From JBOHRE01 sp050732635 (lineage in GTDB: Bacteria; Gemmatimonadota; Gemmatimonadetes; Longimicrobiales; RSA9): a DNA stretch of 48,226 nucleotides. Every line of letters begins with the position of its first letter. The stretch's first letter is position 1. Location: positions 1 to 48,226 of the forward strand of contig JBOHRE010000013.1 of the NCBI GenBank assembly GCA_050732635.1. Direction: 5' to 3'. Both the position numbers and the translations under genes were made by a program. Shown piece by piece: positions 15,596 through 24,245 of this stretch. The notes beneath the pieces are model-generated. The model saw nothing but the letters and a program-made list of their open reading frames with translations. It searched no databases and was not told the origin of the DNA.

Positions 15596-17212
15596 GTGAT
15601 CGATTTTCCGATTCTCCGCAGCCTCGGCATCATCCTGATCGTCGCCGCGCTCCTGCTCCTGGCGGCACGCCGCTTTGGCGTGCCACATCTGATCGCGTAC
15701 CTGGTCGCAGGGCTGCTGCTCGGACCAGCGACCGGCATCATCCATCCGGATGAGGCGGTCGAGCTGACCGCAGAGGCGGGCATCGTGCTTCTGCTGTTCC
15801 TCGTCGGTTTGGAGCTGACGCTCGCGCGCATCCGCAACCTGGGCCGCACCGTTCTCATTGCCGGCACGCTTCAGGTCGCGCTGTCGGCTGCAGCGGCCGC
15901 TGTGGCTGTCTCGCTGGCCGGGTTCGACACGGTGCCCGCCATCATGCTCGGGATTGCCCTGTCGTTCAGCAGCACCGTGGTCGTGGTCAAGTTGCTCGCC
16001 CAGAAGAAGGAGCTCGGCTCGCTGCATGGGCGACTGGCCGTCGGCATCCTCCTCGTGCAGGACCTGATCGTGATTCTCGCGCTCACCGTGCTCGTCGGCC
16101 TCGGCGGCCCGAGCGGCCTGAACATCGGCAGCCTCGCGTCGGGATTGCTGCGTGCTTTTGCCGGCACCGCATTGCTGCTGGCCGTCTCCGTCGCAGCCGC
16201 GCGCTGGGTACTGCCACGAGTACTCGACTGGCTCGGACGGGCACGCGATGCGCTTCTGATCTTCAGTCTCGCCTGGTGCTTCGCACTCGCGGTCATCGGC
16301 GCCCGCCTCGGATTGTCCGCGGAGATCGGCGCCTTCCTCGCCGGCGTGAGCCTGGCGCAATGTGGGCTCGCGGGTGAGCTGCACCGGCGCGTCGAGCCGC
16401 TCAGCGGCTTCTTCCTCGCGGTGTTCTTCGTCTCACTCGGCCTGCACATCGACCTGGCCGCCGCGCTCGCGGAGTGGCCCACGGTCCTCGCACTGAGTTT
16501 GATCATGGTGGCGCTGAAAACCGCCACGGTCGCGCTACCGTTGCTGCGCCTCGGCTACGATGCGGTGACGACCTTGAAGGTCGGCATCGTGTTGGCGCAG
16601 ATCAGCGAGTTTTCCTTTATCCTGATCGGCCTCGCCGCAGAGCGCGGGCTGGTTGATGACACGACTGTCGCAGTGATTGCCGCGACCGGGCTGCTCACCA
16701 TTGCGGGCTCCTCCTTCATGATCGTGAATGATCACAGGATCGTCGCCCGTTTGTTGGGGCGCGAGCGAGCGAGAGCGAGCCAGGACCGGGTCGTGGACGA
16801 GGCCGCCACGCCGCCACGTATCGTGGTTGTCGGCATGAACGCGCTGGGCCGGTTGATCGTCGAGGAGCTGCACGCGCGCAATCAGCGCGTGCTCGCCATT
16901 GATACCGACCCCGCGAAGCTGGCCGGTTTGCCCGTCGAGACCATGGTCGGCAGCGTGGACTCTCCCGCCGTCCTCGAGAAGGCAGGCGTGGCAAACGCCA
17001 AGCTCGTCGTCTCGGCGCTGCAGATCGAGGACACGAACAACCTGCTCACGTATCGCTGCCGGCGCGCCGGCATTCCCATCAGCGTCCATGCGTTCGACAC
17101 GAGTGTGGTCCCGACACTCGAGGAGCTTGGCGCGAACCACGTGATGCTTTCCAAACACCTGGGCGTACGTCTCATCGCGCAGGCACTCCGTGAGCGGCAG
17201 GTGCTATCATGA
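15596..17212 (+). CDS. CPA2 cation/proton antiporter with TrkA-N domain (first of pair)
   Basis: 538 residues. Residues 1-380 hold about 12-13 membrane segments of the KefB/KefC-like monovalent cation:proton antiporter fold, including LSFSSTVVVVKLLAQKKE, GILLVQDL, AFLAGVSLAQ and AQISEFSFIL. Residues about 400-520 form a Rossmann TrkA-N (RCK) domain starting PRIVVVGMNALGRL; its glycine motif reads GxNxxG instead of GxGxxG, so nucleotide binding may be altered. An acidic residue follows the second strand (AIDTD). The start is GTG 15596. Likely function is regulated potassium or sodium efflux in exchange for protons. The second antiporter starts 19 bases after the stop. Confidence 0.9.
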   Translation: MIDFPILRSLGIILIVAALLLLAARRFGVPHLIAYLVAGLLLGPATGIIHPDEAVELTAEAGIVLLLFLVGLELTLARIRNLGRTVLIAGTLQVALSAAAAAVAVSLAGFDTVPAIMLGIALSFSSTVVVVKLLAQKKELGSLHGRLAVGILLVQDLIVILALTVLVGLGGPSGLNIGSLASGLLRAFAGTALLLAVSVAAARWVLPRVLDWLGRARDALLIFSLAWCFALAVIGARLGLSAEIGAFLAGVSLAQCGLAGELHRRVEPLSGFFLAVFFVSLGLHIDLAAALAEWPTVLALSLIMVALKTATVALPLLRLGYDAVTTLKVGIVLAQISEFSFILIGLAAERGLVDDTTVAVIAATGLLTIAGSSFMIVNDHRIVARLLGRERARASQDRVVDEAATPPRIVVVGMNALGRLIVEELHARNQRVLAIDTDPAKLAGLPVETMVGSVDSPAVLEKAGVANAKLVVSALQIEDTNNLLTYRCRRAGIPISVHAFDTSVVPTLEELGANHVMLSKHLGVRLIAQALRERQVLS

Positions 17213-17231
17213 TAGCGTCGCGGGGAGCATC

Positions 17232-18812
17232 ATGAGCGCAATCGCGATGCTGCTCGCCGCCGCGGCGGCGGCCCATGCGCTCGCCCGCTGGACGCGACTG
17301 CCCGCCCCGCCGCTGCTGATCCTCGGCGGCATCGCCTTGAATGCATCGGGCCTGACTCCACCCGCGCTGCTGCAGAATGCACTGATCCTGGGAGTCGCCT
17401 TTCTGCTCTTCATCGCCGGCCTGGAGCTGAATCCACGTCGGGTTGGCGCGCAGGGCCGCGCCGCGGCGCGCATCGCGATCATTCAATTCCTGGCCCTGGG
17501 CGGCGTCGGCTTGTTCCTGGCCCGCCTGCTGGCGTTCCCCTGGACGGCCGCGGCGTATCTCGGCCTTGCACTGACCGCCAGCTCGACGCTCGTGGTCGTC
17601 CGTATCCTGCGCGAGCGCGGCCAGATGTTCGAGCCCTTCGCCCGCCTCGTGCTCGGCGTCCTGCTCCTGCAGGACCTGTTCGTGACCCTGTTGGTGCCCG
17701 CTTTGACCCGCGCACCCGACGGCTTCGGAAATGCCGCGCTCGGCACCGCCGCGGTCGCGATCCTCGTGGCGGTCTCGATGTTGGGTCTGCGCCGCGTGTC
17801 GCCGCGCATTGTGTCCCGGCTCGAATCCGACCAGGAGCTGCTCCTGATCGTCGTGCTGGGCCTGCTATTCACCTTTATCGGCGCCAGCCGCATCCTCGGC
17901 CTGCCCGTTATCGTCGGCGCGTTCCTCGCCGGTGTCTCCCTCGCCTCGTTCCCCGCCGACGGGATCGTGCGTTCGCAGCTCGCGCCGATCGGCGATTTCT
18001 TCCTGGCCGTTTTCTTCACTGCCTTGGGCGGTCTGATCGGCTCGCCGAGCACCCATGCCCTCGTTGCTGCGGCTGTACTCACGGCCGCCGTGGTCCTGCT
18101 CACACCGCCGCTCGTCACTGTGCTCGCGGAGCGGGCGGGCCTGTCCGCGCGAGCCGGCATCGAGAGTGGCCTGCTGCTCGCTCAGACCAGCGAGTTCTCG
18201 CTGGTGGTCGGTCTGTCCGGCCTACTGGCCGGCCACATCAGCAACGAGGTGTTCACCGTGATCGCGCTGGTCACGATGGTTACGATGATTCTCACGCCGC
18301 TGATCGGTACGGATGCGATGACCTGGCGCCTCATGCGACTTCATCCCAGCCGGGCTCACGCATTGACCGAGGCGCGCCCGGCCAACCACGTCGTGCTCCT
18401 CGGGTGCGGCGAGACAGGGATGCCGTTGCTCGAGACTCTGCTCGCCAGCGGCGAGGCGCTGCTCGTCGTCGACGACGACGCGGCCATCACACAACGCCTG
18501 GTCGAGGGTGGTATCGACTGCGTTCGCGGTGATGCCTCCGATCCCGCAGTACTCGACCAGGCCCGCATTGCGCGCGCGCGGCTGATCATCTCGACCGTCC
18601 GAAGGACCGTCGACAACCTCGTGGTGCTCGAGCGCGCGCGTGGAGTACCCACGATTGTGCGCGTCTTCGACCCCATCGAAGCGGAGCGGATCAGCCGCGC
18701 GGGTGGACAGCCCATCGTTTCCGCGATCGCTGCAGCGCACGATTTCCTGCGCTGGTTCGATGAGGCCGACAAGGTCGACGTGCTCCGCGAACGGCGGCGC
18801 CATACGCGGTGA
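17232..18812 (+). CDS. CPA2 cation/proton antiporter with TrkA-N domain (second of pair)
   Basis: 526 residues from ATG 17232, which has GGGGAG four bases upstream; an earlier in-frame start at 17190 would overlap the first antiporter. The membrane domain contains LTASSTLVVVRILRERG, GVLLLQDLFVTLL, AFLAGVSLASF and AQTSEFSLVV. The TrkA-N domain begins HVVLLGCGETGMPLLE with an intact GxGxxG and an acidic tail (VVDDD). The two products share family and layout but differ clearly in sequence, so this is an old duplication or a two-component assembly. Together they suggest a heteromeric or differently gated K+/Na+:H+ exchange system. Confidence 0.9.
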   Translation: MSAIAMLLAAAAAAHALARWTRLPAPPLLILGGIALNASGLTPPALLQNALILGVAFLLFIAGLELNPRRVGAQGRAAARIAIIQFLALGGVGLFLARLLAFPWTAAAYLGLALTASSTLVVVRILRERGQMFEPFARLVLGVLLLQDLFVTLLVPALTRAPDGFGNAALGTAAVAILVAVSMLGLRRVSPRIVSRLESDQELLLIVVLGLLFTFIGASRILGLPVIVGAFLAGVSLASFPADGIVRSQLAPIGDFFLAVFFTALGGLIGSPSTHALVAAAVLTAAVVLLTPPLVTVLAERAGLSARAGIESGLLLAQTSEFSLVVGLSGLLAGHISNEVFTVIALVTMVTMILTPLIGTDAMTWRLMRLHPSRAHALTEARPANHVVLLGCGETGMPLLETLLASGEALLVVDDDAAITQRLVEGGIDCVRGDASDPAVLDQARIARARLIISTVRRTVDNLVVLERARGVPTIVRVFDPIEAERISRAGGQPIVSAIAAAHDFLRWFDEADKVDVLRERRRHTR

Positions 18813-18874
18813 GGGCACGGCTTCGTTAGGCGTGACGGCCTCGGGCGCCCGTGTCGGGAAGCTCGCGCCGCGGC

Positions 18875-20443
18875 TCAGCTTGCGCCGCCGATGCGGGCCG
18901 CCAGCGCGAAGAGCTGCTGGGTCGTGCGTGCCTGTCGCAGCAGCTGCAGCGCTCGCATGAGCGGCCGGTCGCGTGCCACGCCTCGGCGGAATGCGAGCGA
19001 ATCGCCGAAGGCCAGCCCCGCCACGCGCTGCTCGATCCAGCGATCGACCAGCGGCGCGCCCGCATCGAACAGCGGGCGGTCCACACGCACGCCGGTCCGG
19101 CGCAGACGCTCGTAGTAGGACGCTCGCCATGCGGGCTCGACGCGAAAGTCGCCTGCGACGCTGTCCTTCAGCTCGAGACCGAGCTCGTACAATGCCACAT
19201 AGCTCGCCTGGGCAGCCGGAGCCAGCGCGCTGAACAGGGCGTGCTCCGCCGCCGACAGCGTGTCTGCCAGCACGACCAGGTCGGGGACGATGCCGCCACC
19301 GCCGTACACCGTGCGGCCGGCCGCGGAGCGGAACCTCGGTCTGTCGGCTCGGCGCGTGTCTGGCAGCGGCGCACGCGCGTCCGCGTGCGCGGGCGTATCC
19401 GCGCGCTGGATCGAGCGACCGCTCGGCGTGTACCACTTGCCCGTCGTCAGCTTCAGGGCCCAACCCGACGACAGCGGGAACATCGTCTGCACCAGGCCCT
19501 TGCCGAAGGTCGGTGCTCCCACGATCAGCGCGCGATCGTGATCCTGCAGCGCTCCCGCCACGATCTCCGCGGCGGATGCCGAGTAGCCATCGGTCAGGAT
19601 CACCAGCGGTGCCTCGCCTGCGATGTCACCTGGCCCGGCGTCATAGACGTCCGCCGGCTGATTGCGGTACCGCACGCTTGCGATCTGTTGCTCCTCGCCC
19701 AGGAACAGGTCGGCGAGCCGCAGCGCCTGCTCGAGGCTGCCGCCAGGATTGCCACGCAGATCGATGATGAACGCCCGCGCGCCGTCGCCTTGCAGCCGCG
19801 CCACCGCATCGCGAACCTCTTCTGCCGCCGTATCGTTGAAGCGCTGAAGTGGCACGTAGCCGATGCCTTCAGCGAGGCTGAGCGCGAACGGCACCGCCGG
19901 TACGTGGATCACCGCGCGTGCGAAGCTGGTCTCGATGGGCTGCTGCACACGCGGTCGCCTGAACGAGACCGCGACGACGGTGCCGGTCTGGCCGACCAGA
20001 CTGTCGGAGACCTCATCGAGCCGCCAGCCGCGAACCGCGTGTCCGTTGACCGCCATGATGCGGTCGCCGGCGCGCACGCCGCCCCGCTCGGCCGGCGTAT
20101 CCGGGAAGACGCGCGTAACCGTGACAGCCCCCTGCTGGTCCTCGATCTGCATGCCGACGCCGCCGTACGCGTTGCCGAGCGTCTGCCGTGAGAAGTCCGC
20201 CAGCTGCTCGGGCGAGAACAGGTCGGCGTACGGATCATCGATGCCATCGATGAGGCCACGTGCCGCCTGCTCGTAGAGCTCCGCGACCGCCGCCGAGTCG
20301 ACAGCCTCGCGCGCCACTCGCGACAACACCTCCTCGAACAGGCGCGCACCCTGCACATCCTGGCGCGCCTGCAGCAGCACGACGCCGCCGAGCAGAGGCA
20401 CCGTGATCAGGCCAATGAGCGCAAGCTTTACACTGGTTCGCAT
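18875..20443 (-). CDS. Carboxy-terminal processing protease (S41), PDZ
   Basis: 522 residues from ATG 20443. A single N-terminal hydrophobic segment (about 5-25) anchors or exports it. A helical region precedes a PDZ domain (about 90-165, with GVGMQIEDQQG and GGVRAGDRIMAVNG). The S41 core follows: LRGNPGGSLEQA, then DGYSASAAEI with catalytic S290, and TFGKGLVQ with K315 and Q319; the Ser-Lys spacing of 25 matches E. coli Prc. The frame is open upstream to GTG 20566 through a Ser-Pro run encoded by the hexanucleotide tract; that extension would place 41 odd residues before the membrane segment and is considered untranslated. It is last in the block after the two-component genes, a possible periplasmic quality-control or activation protease. 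Confidence 0.9.
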   Translation of the reverse strand: MRTSVKLALIGLITVPLLGGVVLLQARQDVQGARLFEEVLSRVAREAVDSAAVAELYEQAARGLIDGIDDPYADLFSPEQLADFSRQTLGNAYGGVGMQIEDQQGAVTVTRVFPDTPAERGGVRAGDRIMAVNGHAVRGWRLDEVSDSLVGQTGTVVAVSFRRPRVQQPIETSFARAVIHVPAVPFALSLAEGIGYVPLQRFNDTAAEEVRDAVARLQGDGARAFIIDLRGNPGGSLEQALRLADLFLGEEQQIASVRYRNQPADVYDAGPGDIAGEAPLVILTDGYSASAAEIVAGALQDHDRALIVGAPTFGKGLVQTMFPLSSGWALKLTTGKWYTPSGRSIQRADTPAHADARAPLPDTRRADRPRFRSAAGRTVYGGGGIVPDLVVLADTLSAAEHALFSALAPAAQASYVALYELGLELKDSVAGDFRVEPAWRASYYERLRRTGVRVDRPLFDAGAPLVDRWIEQRVAGLAFGDSLAFRRGVARDRPLMRALQLLRQARTTQQLFALAARIGGAS

Positions 20444-20459
20444 GCGACCGGTACGGTTT

Positions 20460-20514
<55 letters not shown>

Positions 20515-20612
20515 CGAAGCTAAGGCGCGGCCGCGCCGCCGGCCACCCTGACACGTCGCTTGACACTCACACGTGCTCCTGCTCCCAGCGCTTCGACGGT
20601 GACTGCTTCACC

Positions 20613-21956
20613 TCAAAGCGGCAGCGTGAGTCGCGCCTCACAGCCGCGCACCGGCCGGTTTGCGAGCCGGATCGTGCCGCCGTGCGCCTCGGCGATCTGG
20701 CGGCTCAGCACCAGGCCGATGCCGGTTCCCCTCGGCTTCGTTGTGAAGAACGGCACGAACAGGTTGTGGGTGTCCGGCAGCCCCGGCCCTTCGTCACGGA
20801 CCCAGACATCGAGTGCGCCGTCGCGTCGCTCCCACCCTACACTGACCGCGCCCTGCGTCTCGATCGACGCATCCACCGCGTTCGTGATCAGGTTGATGAG
20901 CACCTGTTCGAGCTGATCGGCGTCGGCGCGGATCGACAAGGGCGGGCCGCCCTCGATGTGCACCGGCAGGCGAGTCTCCAGTGCGACGACGCGCTCGACC
21001 CATGCGGGGACGTCGATGCTGCTGGGTCGCGGCGGCGGCAGGCGCGCCAGCTTGGCGTACGAGTTCATGAACCGACTCAGCGCTTCGGCCCGGCCGGCAA
21101 TGACATCGAGGCCGCGCTCGAGATCCTGCTCCAGATCAGCGGCCGCGTGATCGCGCCCGGCCAGATTGCGAAGGCTCGAGGCGATCGATTTGATGGGTGC
21201 CAGCGAGTTGTTGATCTCGTGGCCGAGCACGCGGACCAGCCGTTGCCACGCCTGTCGCTCCTCCTCGCGCAGTGCGCGACTGAGGTCCGTCAGCACCAGC
21301 AACGTGTGGGGCAGTCCACCCTGCCGAAAGCCGCCCCGCCGCAGCTCCCAGCGTCCAGTGCCGCCGGCGAATGCCGCCTCGATCGTGCGCGGGCCGTCGT
21401 CGCCACGCAGACACGGCTCCAACCCCAGTTCCGCAGCTGTCGAACCGAGCAGCCGCTCCGATGGCCGGCCGAGCAGCCGCTCCGTCGCGCGGTTCACCAG
21501 TCGCAGCCGGCCGGTCTCGTCGAAGGCGAAGATCGCCACATCGATCTCCTCCATGACCTTGCGCAGCAGTGCGGTGGCTTCGACAGCCCCGAGTCGCTGC
21601 TCACGCAAGGTATCGGCAAGCGCATTCGCCTCTTCCAGCGCGAGGCCGAGGGAATCGTCGGGCGAGCTGCGGCGCGAACGGAACGAATAGTCACCCTCGC
21701 GCAACGCCGCCAGCAGATTCGACAGTGCCTGCAGCGGGCGGATCACGCGTTCGCGCAATGCGAACGCAGTACCCCACCAGAAGACGATCAGGAAGATGGT
21801 GAGCGTCCATTGCAGCCGCGGCTCGAACGCACCACCCCAGAGCAGCACCAGCGCCAGTGCGCTGCCCGGCACACCGGCGAGCAGCGCGAGCAGCAGAATC
21901 CGATGCTCGTATGAGAGTCGCTGCCGCGACCGGGTGGACTCAGGGGGAAATACCAT
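20613..21956 (-). CDS. NtrY-like sensor histidine kinase
   Basis: 447 residues from ATG 21956, which overlaps the regulator gene by 17 bases; GTG 21983 is an alternative start. Two membrane segments (about 19-40 and 50-66) are followed by a HAMP linker, a PAS domain (about 130-225), HisKA with phosphoacceptor H246 in VLGHEINNSLAPIKSI, and HATPase_c with the N box DQLEQVLINLITNAVDAS, DEGPG and TGIGL. It phosphorylates the NtrC-family regulator encoded immediately upstream. The short periplasmic loop suggests sensing at or in the membrane. With the transporter genes just upstream, the likely signal is envelope stress or transport substrate. Confidence 0.92.
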   Translation of the reverse strand: MVFPPESTRSRQRLSYEHRILLLALLAGVPGSALALVLLWGGAFEPRLQWTLTIFLIVFWWGTAFALRERVIRPLQALSNLLAALREGDYSFRSRRSSPDDSLGLALEEANALADTLREQRLGAVEATALLRKVMEEIDVAIFAFDETGRLRLVNRATERLLGRPSERLLGSTAAELGLEPCLRGDDGPRTIEAAFAGGTGRWELRRGGFRQGGLPHTLLVLTDLSRALREEERQAWQRLVRVLGHEINNSLAPIKSIASSLRNLAGRDHAAADLEQDLERGLDVIAGRAEALSRFMNSYAKLARLPPPRPSSIDVPAWVERVVALETRLPVHIEGGPPLSIRADADQLEQVLINLITNAVDASIETQGAVSVGWERRDGALDVWVRDEGPGLPDTHNLFVPFFTTKPRGTGIGLVLSRQIAEAHGGTIRLANRPVRGCEARLTLPL

Positions 21957-23307
21957 ACTGTTGCAGCCGACGGTAAAGCGCACTGCGGCTCAGGCCGAGC
22001 GCGTCGGCGGTCCGGCTCACATTGCCCTGATGACGCTCGAGCGCGCGTCGAATCAGGTGCCGCTCGGCATCGTCCAGTGTCATCTCCTCCAGGCGCGCCG
22101 CACCATCCATGCGCCGCCGCAATGCCAGATCATCGGACTGCACCTTCGGCCCCTGCGTCAGCAGCACGGCGCGCTCGATGACGTGCTCGAGCTCGCGCAC
22201 GTTCCCCGGCCACGAATGCTCGAGCAGCGCCTGGAGCGCCTCCGTCTCCAGGCCGCTGAGCTTCTTTCGATAGTTCGTCGCCTGACGCTCCAGGAAGTGT
22301 GTAGCAAGTCGCGGAATGTCCTCCGGACGCTCACGCAGCGGTGGCAGTTGGATCTCGACCGTGTTCAGCCGGTACAGCAGGTCCTCCCGGAAGCGGCCCG
22401 CGCCGACCTCGCGCCGGATGTCCACGTTCGTCGCTGTGATCACGCGCACGTCCGAGCGACGCGTCTTCGACGAGCCCACGCGCTGAAACTCTCCGGTCTG
22501 GATGGCGCGCAGCAGCTTTGCCTGCTGCTGCCCGGGCATGTTGCCGATCTCGTCCAGAAACAGTGTGCCCTGGTCGGCCAGTTCGAAGTAGCCGACCCGG
22601 TCCGTCTTCGCGTCTGTGAACGCGCCCTTGACGTGTCCGAACAGCTCGCTCTCGAACACGCCCTCCGAGAGCCCGCCCGCATTGACCGTGATGAGCGGTT
22701 TCTTCGCGCGCGGAGACGACGCATGCAGCCAGCGGGCGACGACCTCCTTGCCCGTGCCGTGCTCGCCCAGGATCAGAACGTTGGCCTCCGACGGTCCCAC
22801 CTTCTCGAGCAGACGGAGCACCGGCTGCATCGCACGCGAGCTGGCGATCAGCTCCGGCAGACCCTCCCGCCGCAGCATGCGGTTCTCGCTCTCGAGCTGC
22901 TGCGTTCGGCGCAGCGCATTACCAAGCTCGAGCTGTGTGCGCAGTGTCGCGATGAGACGTTCGTTGTCCCATGGCTTCTCGACGTAGTCCCGTGCGCCGC
23001 GTCGCATCGCTTCGACCGCCCCCTCCACACTGCCCCACGCCGTCATGACGACGACCGGCAGCGTGCTGTCCAGCGCGTGCAGCTTCGACAGCAGGTCGAG
23101 CCCCTCGCGGCCCGACGTCGTATCGCGCGTGTAGTTCAGGTCGATCAACAGCGTGTCGAAATCGCCTTCCTCGACCTCCTGCAGCACGCCAGCTGGCGAG
23201 CTCGCGGTGGTAATGCTCCACCCCTCGCCCTTCAGCAGCAGGCGCAGCGCCTCGAGCACGTCGGGCTGGTCGTCGGCGATCAGAATCGCGGGCACGGTTC
23301 GCATCAT
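21940..23307 (-). CDS. Sigma-54-dependent NtrC-family response regulator
   Basis: 455 residues from ATG 23307 (a second ATG is at 23304). The receiver domain has acidic D12-D13 and phosphoacceptor D56, followed by an unusual NYTRDTTSG stretch. The AAA+ domain has Walker A GEHGTGKE (181-188), Walker B TLFLDEIG, and the sigma-54 contact loop as GAFTDA (228-233) in place of GAFTGA. A Fis-type helix-turn-helix ends the protein (NVSRTADALGLSRSALYRRL). It probably activates sigma-54 promoters of the transporter block. No convincing -24/-12 promoter was found in the window, so its targets remain open. Confidence 0.93.
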   Translation of the reverse strand: MMRTVPAILIADDQPDVLEALRLLLKGEGWSITTASSPAGVLQEVEEGDFDTLLIDLNYTRDTTSGREGLDLLSKLHALDSTLPVVVMTAWGSVEGAVEAMRRGARDYVEKPWDNERLIATLRTQLELGNALRRTQQLESENRMLRREGLPELIASSRAMQPVLRLLEKVGPSEANVLILGEHGTGKEVVARWLHASSPRAKKPLITVNAGGLSEGVFESELFGHVKGAFTDAKTDRVGYFELADQGTLFLDEIGNMPGQQQAKLLRAIQTGEFQRVGSSKTRRSDVRVITATNVDIRREVGAGRFREDLLYRLNTVEIQLPPLRERPEDIPRLATHFLERQATNYRKKLSGLETEALQALLEHSWPGNVRELEHVIERAVLLTQGPKVQSDDLALRRRMDGAARLEEMTLDDAERHLIRRALERHQGNVSRTADALGLSRSALYRRLQQYGISP

Positions 23308-23312
23308 CGGAG

Positions 23313-23341
23313 AATATAGGGCTCCGCAGGTGATGAGTCGC
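23313..23341 (-). promoter_or_regulatory. Possible promoter of the regulator gene
   Basis: On the minus strand a -10-like TATATT (23318-23313) lies 17 bases from a weak -35 GCGACT (23341-23336). The -10 ends only six bases before the ATG 23307, so a transcript from it would be almost or fully leaderless. Confidence 0.35.
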
Positions 23342-23368
23342 GTAGACCCCCGTGCACCTGCCTCGAGC

Positions 23369-23481
23369 AACCGCCGAGAACGCCGAGCACGCAGAGTGCT
23401 TCACCGGCATACCGCGGAACGTCGGTGCGCCAACATCTATTTCTGTTGTTTGACTCCGCGCCCTCAGCGTTCTCGGCGGTT
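23369..23481. repeat. Palindromic element built of 9-base units
   Basis: Arms 23369-23387 (AACCGCCGAGAACGCCGAG) and 23463-23481 (its inverse) match at 18 of 19 positions. The pairing continues imperfectly inward for about 11 more bases. Each arm contains near-repeats of CGCCGAGAA, so the element is a nested palindrome. It lies in the 197-base gap between the second ATPase gene and the regulator gene, and may act as a terminator or processing hairpin; it resembles a dispersed intergenic repeat. Confidence 0.75.
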
Positions 23482-23504
23482 CACGGTGGGACCGCGCGGA
23501 GCCG

Positions 23505-24206
23505 CTATGCGCCACCGGACGCGGCGAGGGGCCCGGTCTCGCGTTCGCTGGTGACCCAGCCGTCCTTCAGCTCGATGATGCGCCGCCCGTAGGAGGCGTT
23601 CTCCTCGGAGTGCGTGACCTGTACGATCGTCGTGCCCTCGTCGTTGAGTCGGCGGAACAGCTCCATGATCTCGCGCCCCTGAGCCGAGTGCAGGTTCCCG
23701 GTCGGTTCATCGGCCAGGATGATCTTGGGATTGGCGATGATGGCCCGGGCCACGCCGACCAGCTGCTGCTGGCCGCCCGAGAGCTGGCTGGGGAACAGGT
23801 CCTTCTTCGCCACGATCTGGAAGCGATCCAGGGTCTCGGCTACGCGGGCCTGCCGCTCGCTGCGGGGCACGTTCCGGTACGACAGCGGGATGTCGAGGTT
23901 CTCCGCCACCGTCAGATTGTCCAGCAGGTGATACTGCTGGAACACGAAGCCGACGTACTGTCGGTTCAGGTCCGCGCGCTTCTTCGGGCTCAGTCGATGC
24001 ACCTCGTGCTCGAAAAAGTGGTACTCGCCGCCCCACCCGTGGTCGAGCATGCCCAGGATACTGAGCATCGTCGTCTTGCCGGCGCCGGACGGTCCCATGA
24101 TCGTCACGAACTCGCCCTGACCGATGTCCAGGTTCACATTGCGCAGGACGTACGTGCGGCCCGCCTTCGACTCGTAGTATCGCTCGAGGTTCCTGAGCCG
24201 GATCAT
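23505..24206 (-). CDS. ABC transporter ATP-binding protein (LolD/MacB type), second ATPase
   Basis: 233 residues from ATG 24206, which has GGAGA five bases upstream; an in-frame ATG at 24218 would add METH. Walker A is GPSGAGKTT, the signature is LSGGQQQLVGVAR, Walker B is IILADEP, and the H-loop lies in VTHSEENASYG. It energises FtsX/MacB-like permeases that extrude substrates or work mechanically across the periplasm. It is encoded directly after the third permease, so the three permease genes are flanked by ATPase genes on both sides. Confidence 0.93.
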   Translation of the reverse strand: MIRLRNLERYYESKAGRTYVLRNVNLDIGQGEFVTIMGPSGAGKTTMLSILGMLDHGWGGEYHFFEHEVHRLSPKKRADLNRQYVGFVFQQYHLLDNLTVAENLDIPLSYRNVPRSERQARVAETLDRFQIVAKKDLFPSQLSGGQQQLVGVARAIIANPKIILADEPTGNLHSAQGREIMELFRRLNDEGTTIVQVTHSEENASYGRRIIELKDGWVTSERETGPLAASGGA

Positions 24207-24245
24207 GTGCGTCTCCATTGGGTCAATGAGAGCTGGCGTTGCCGG

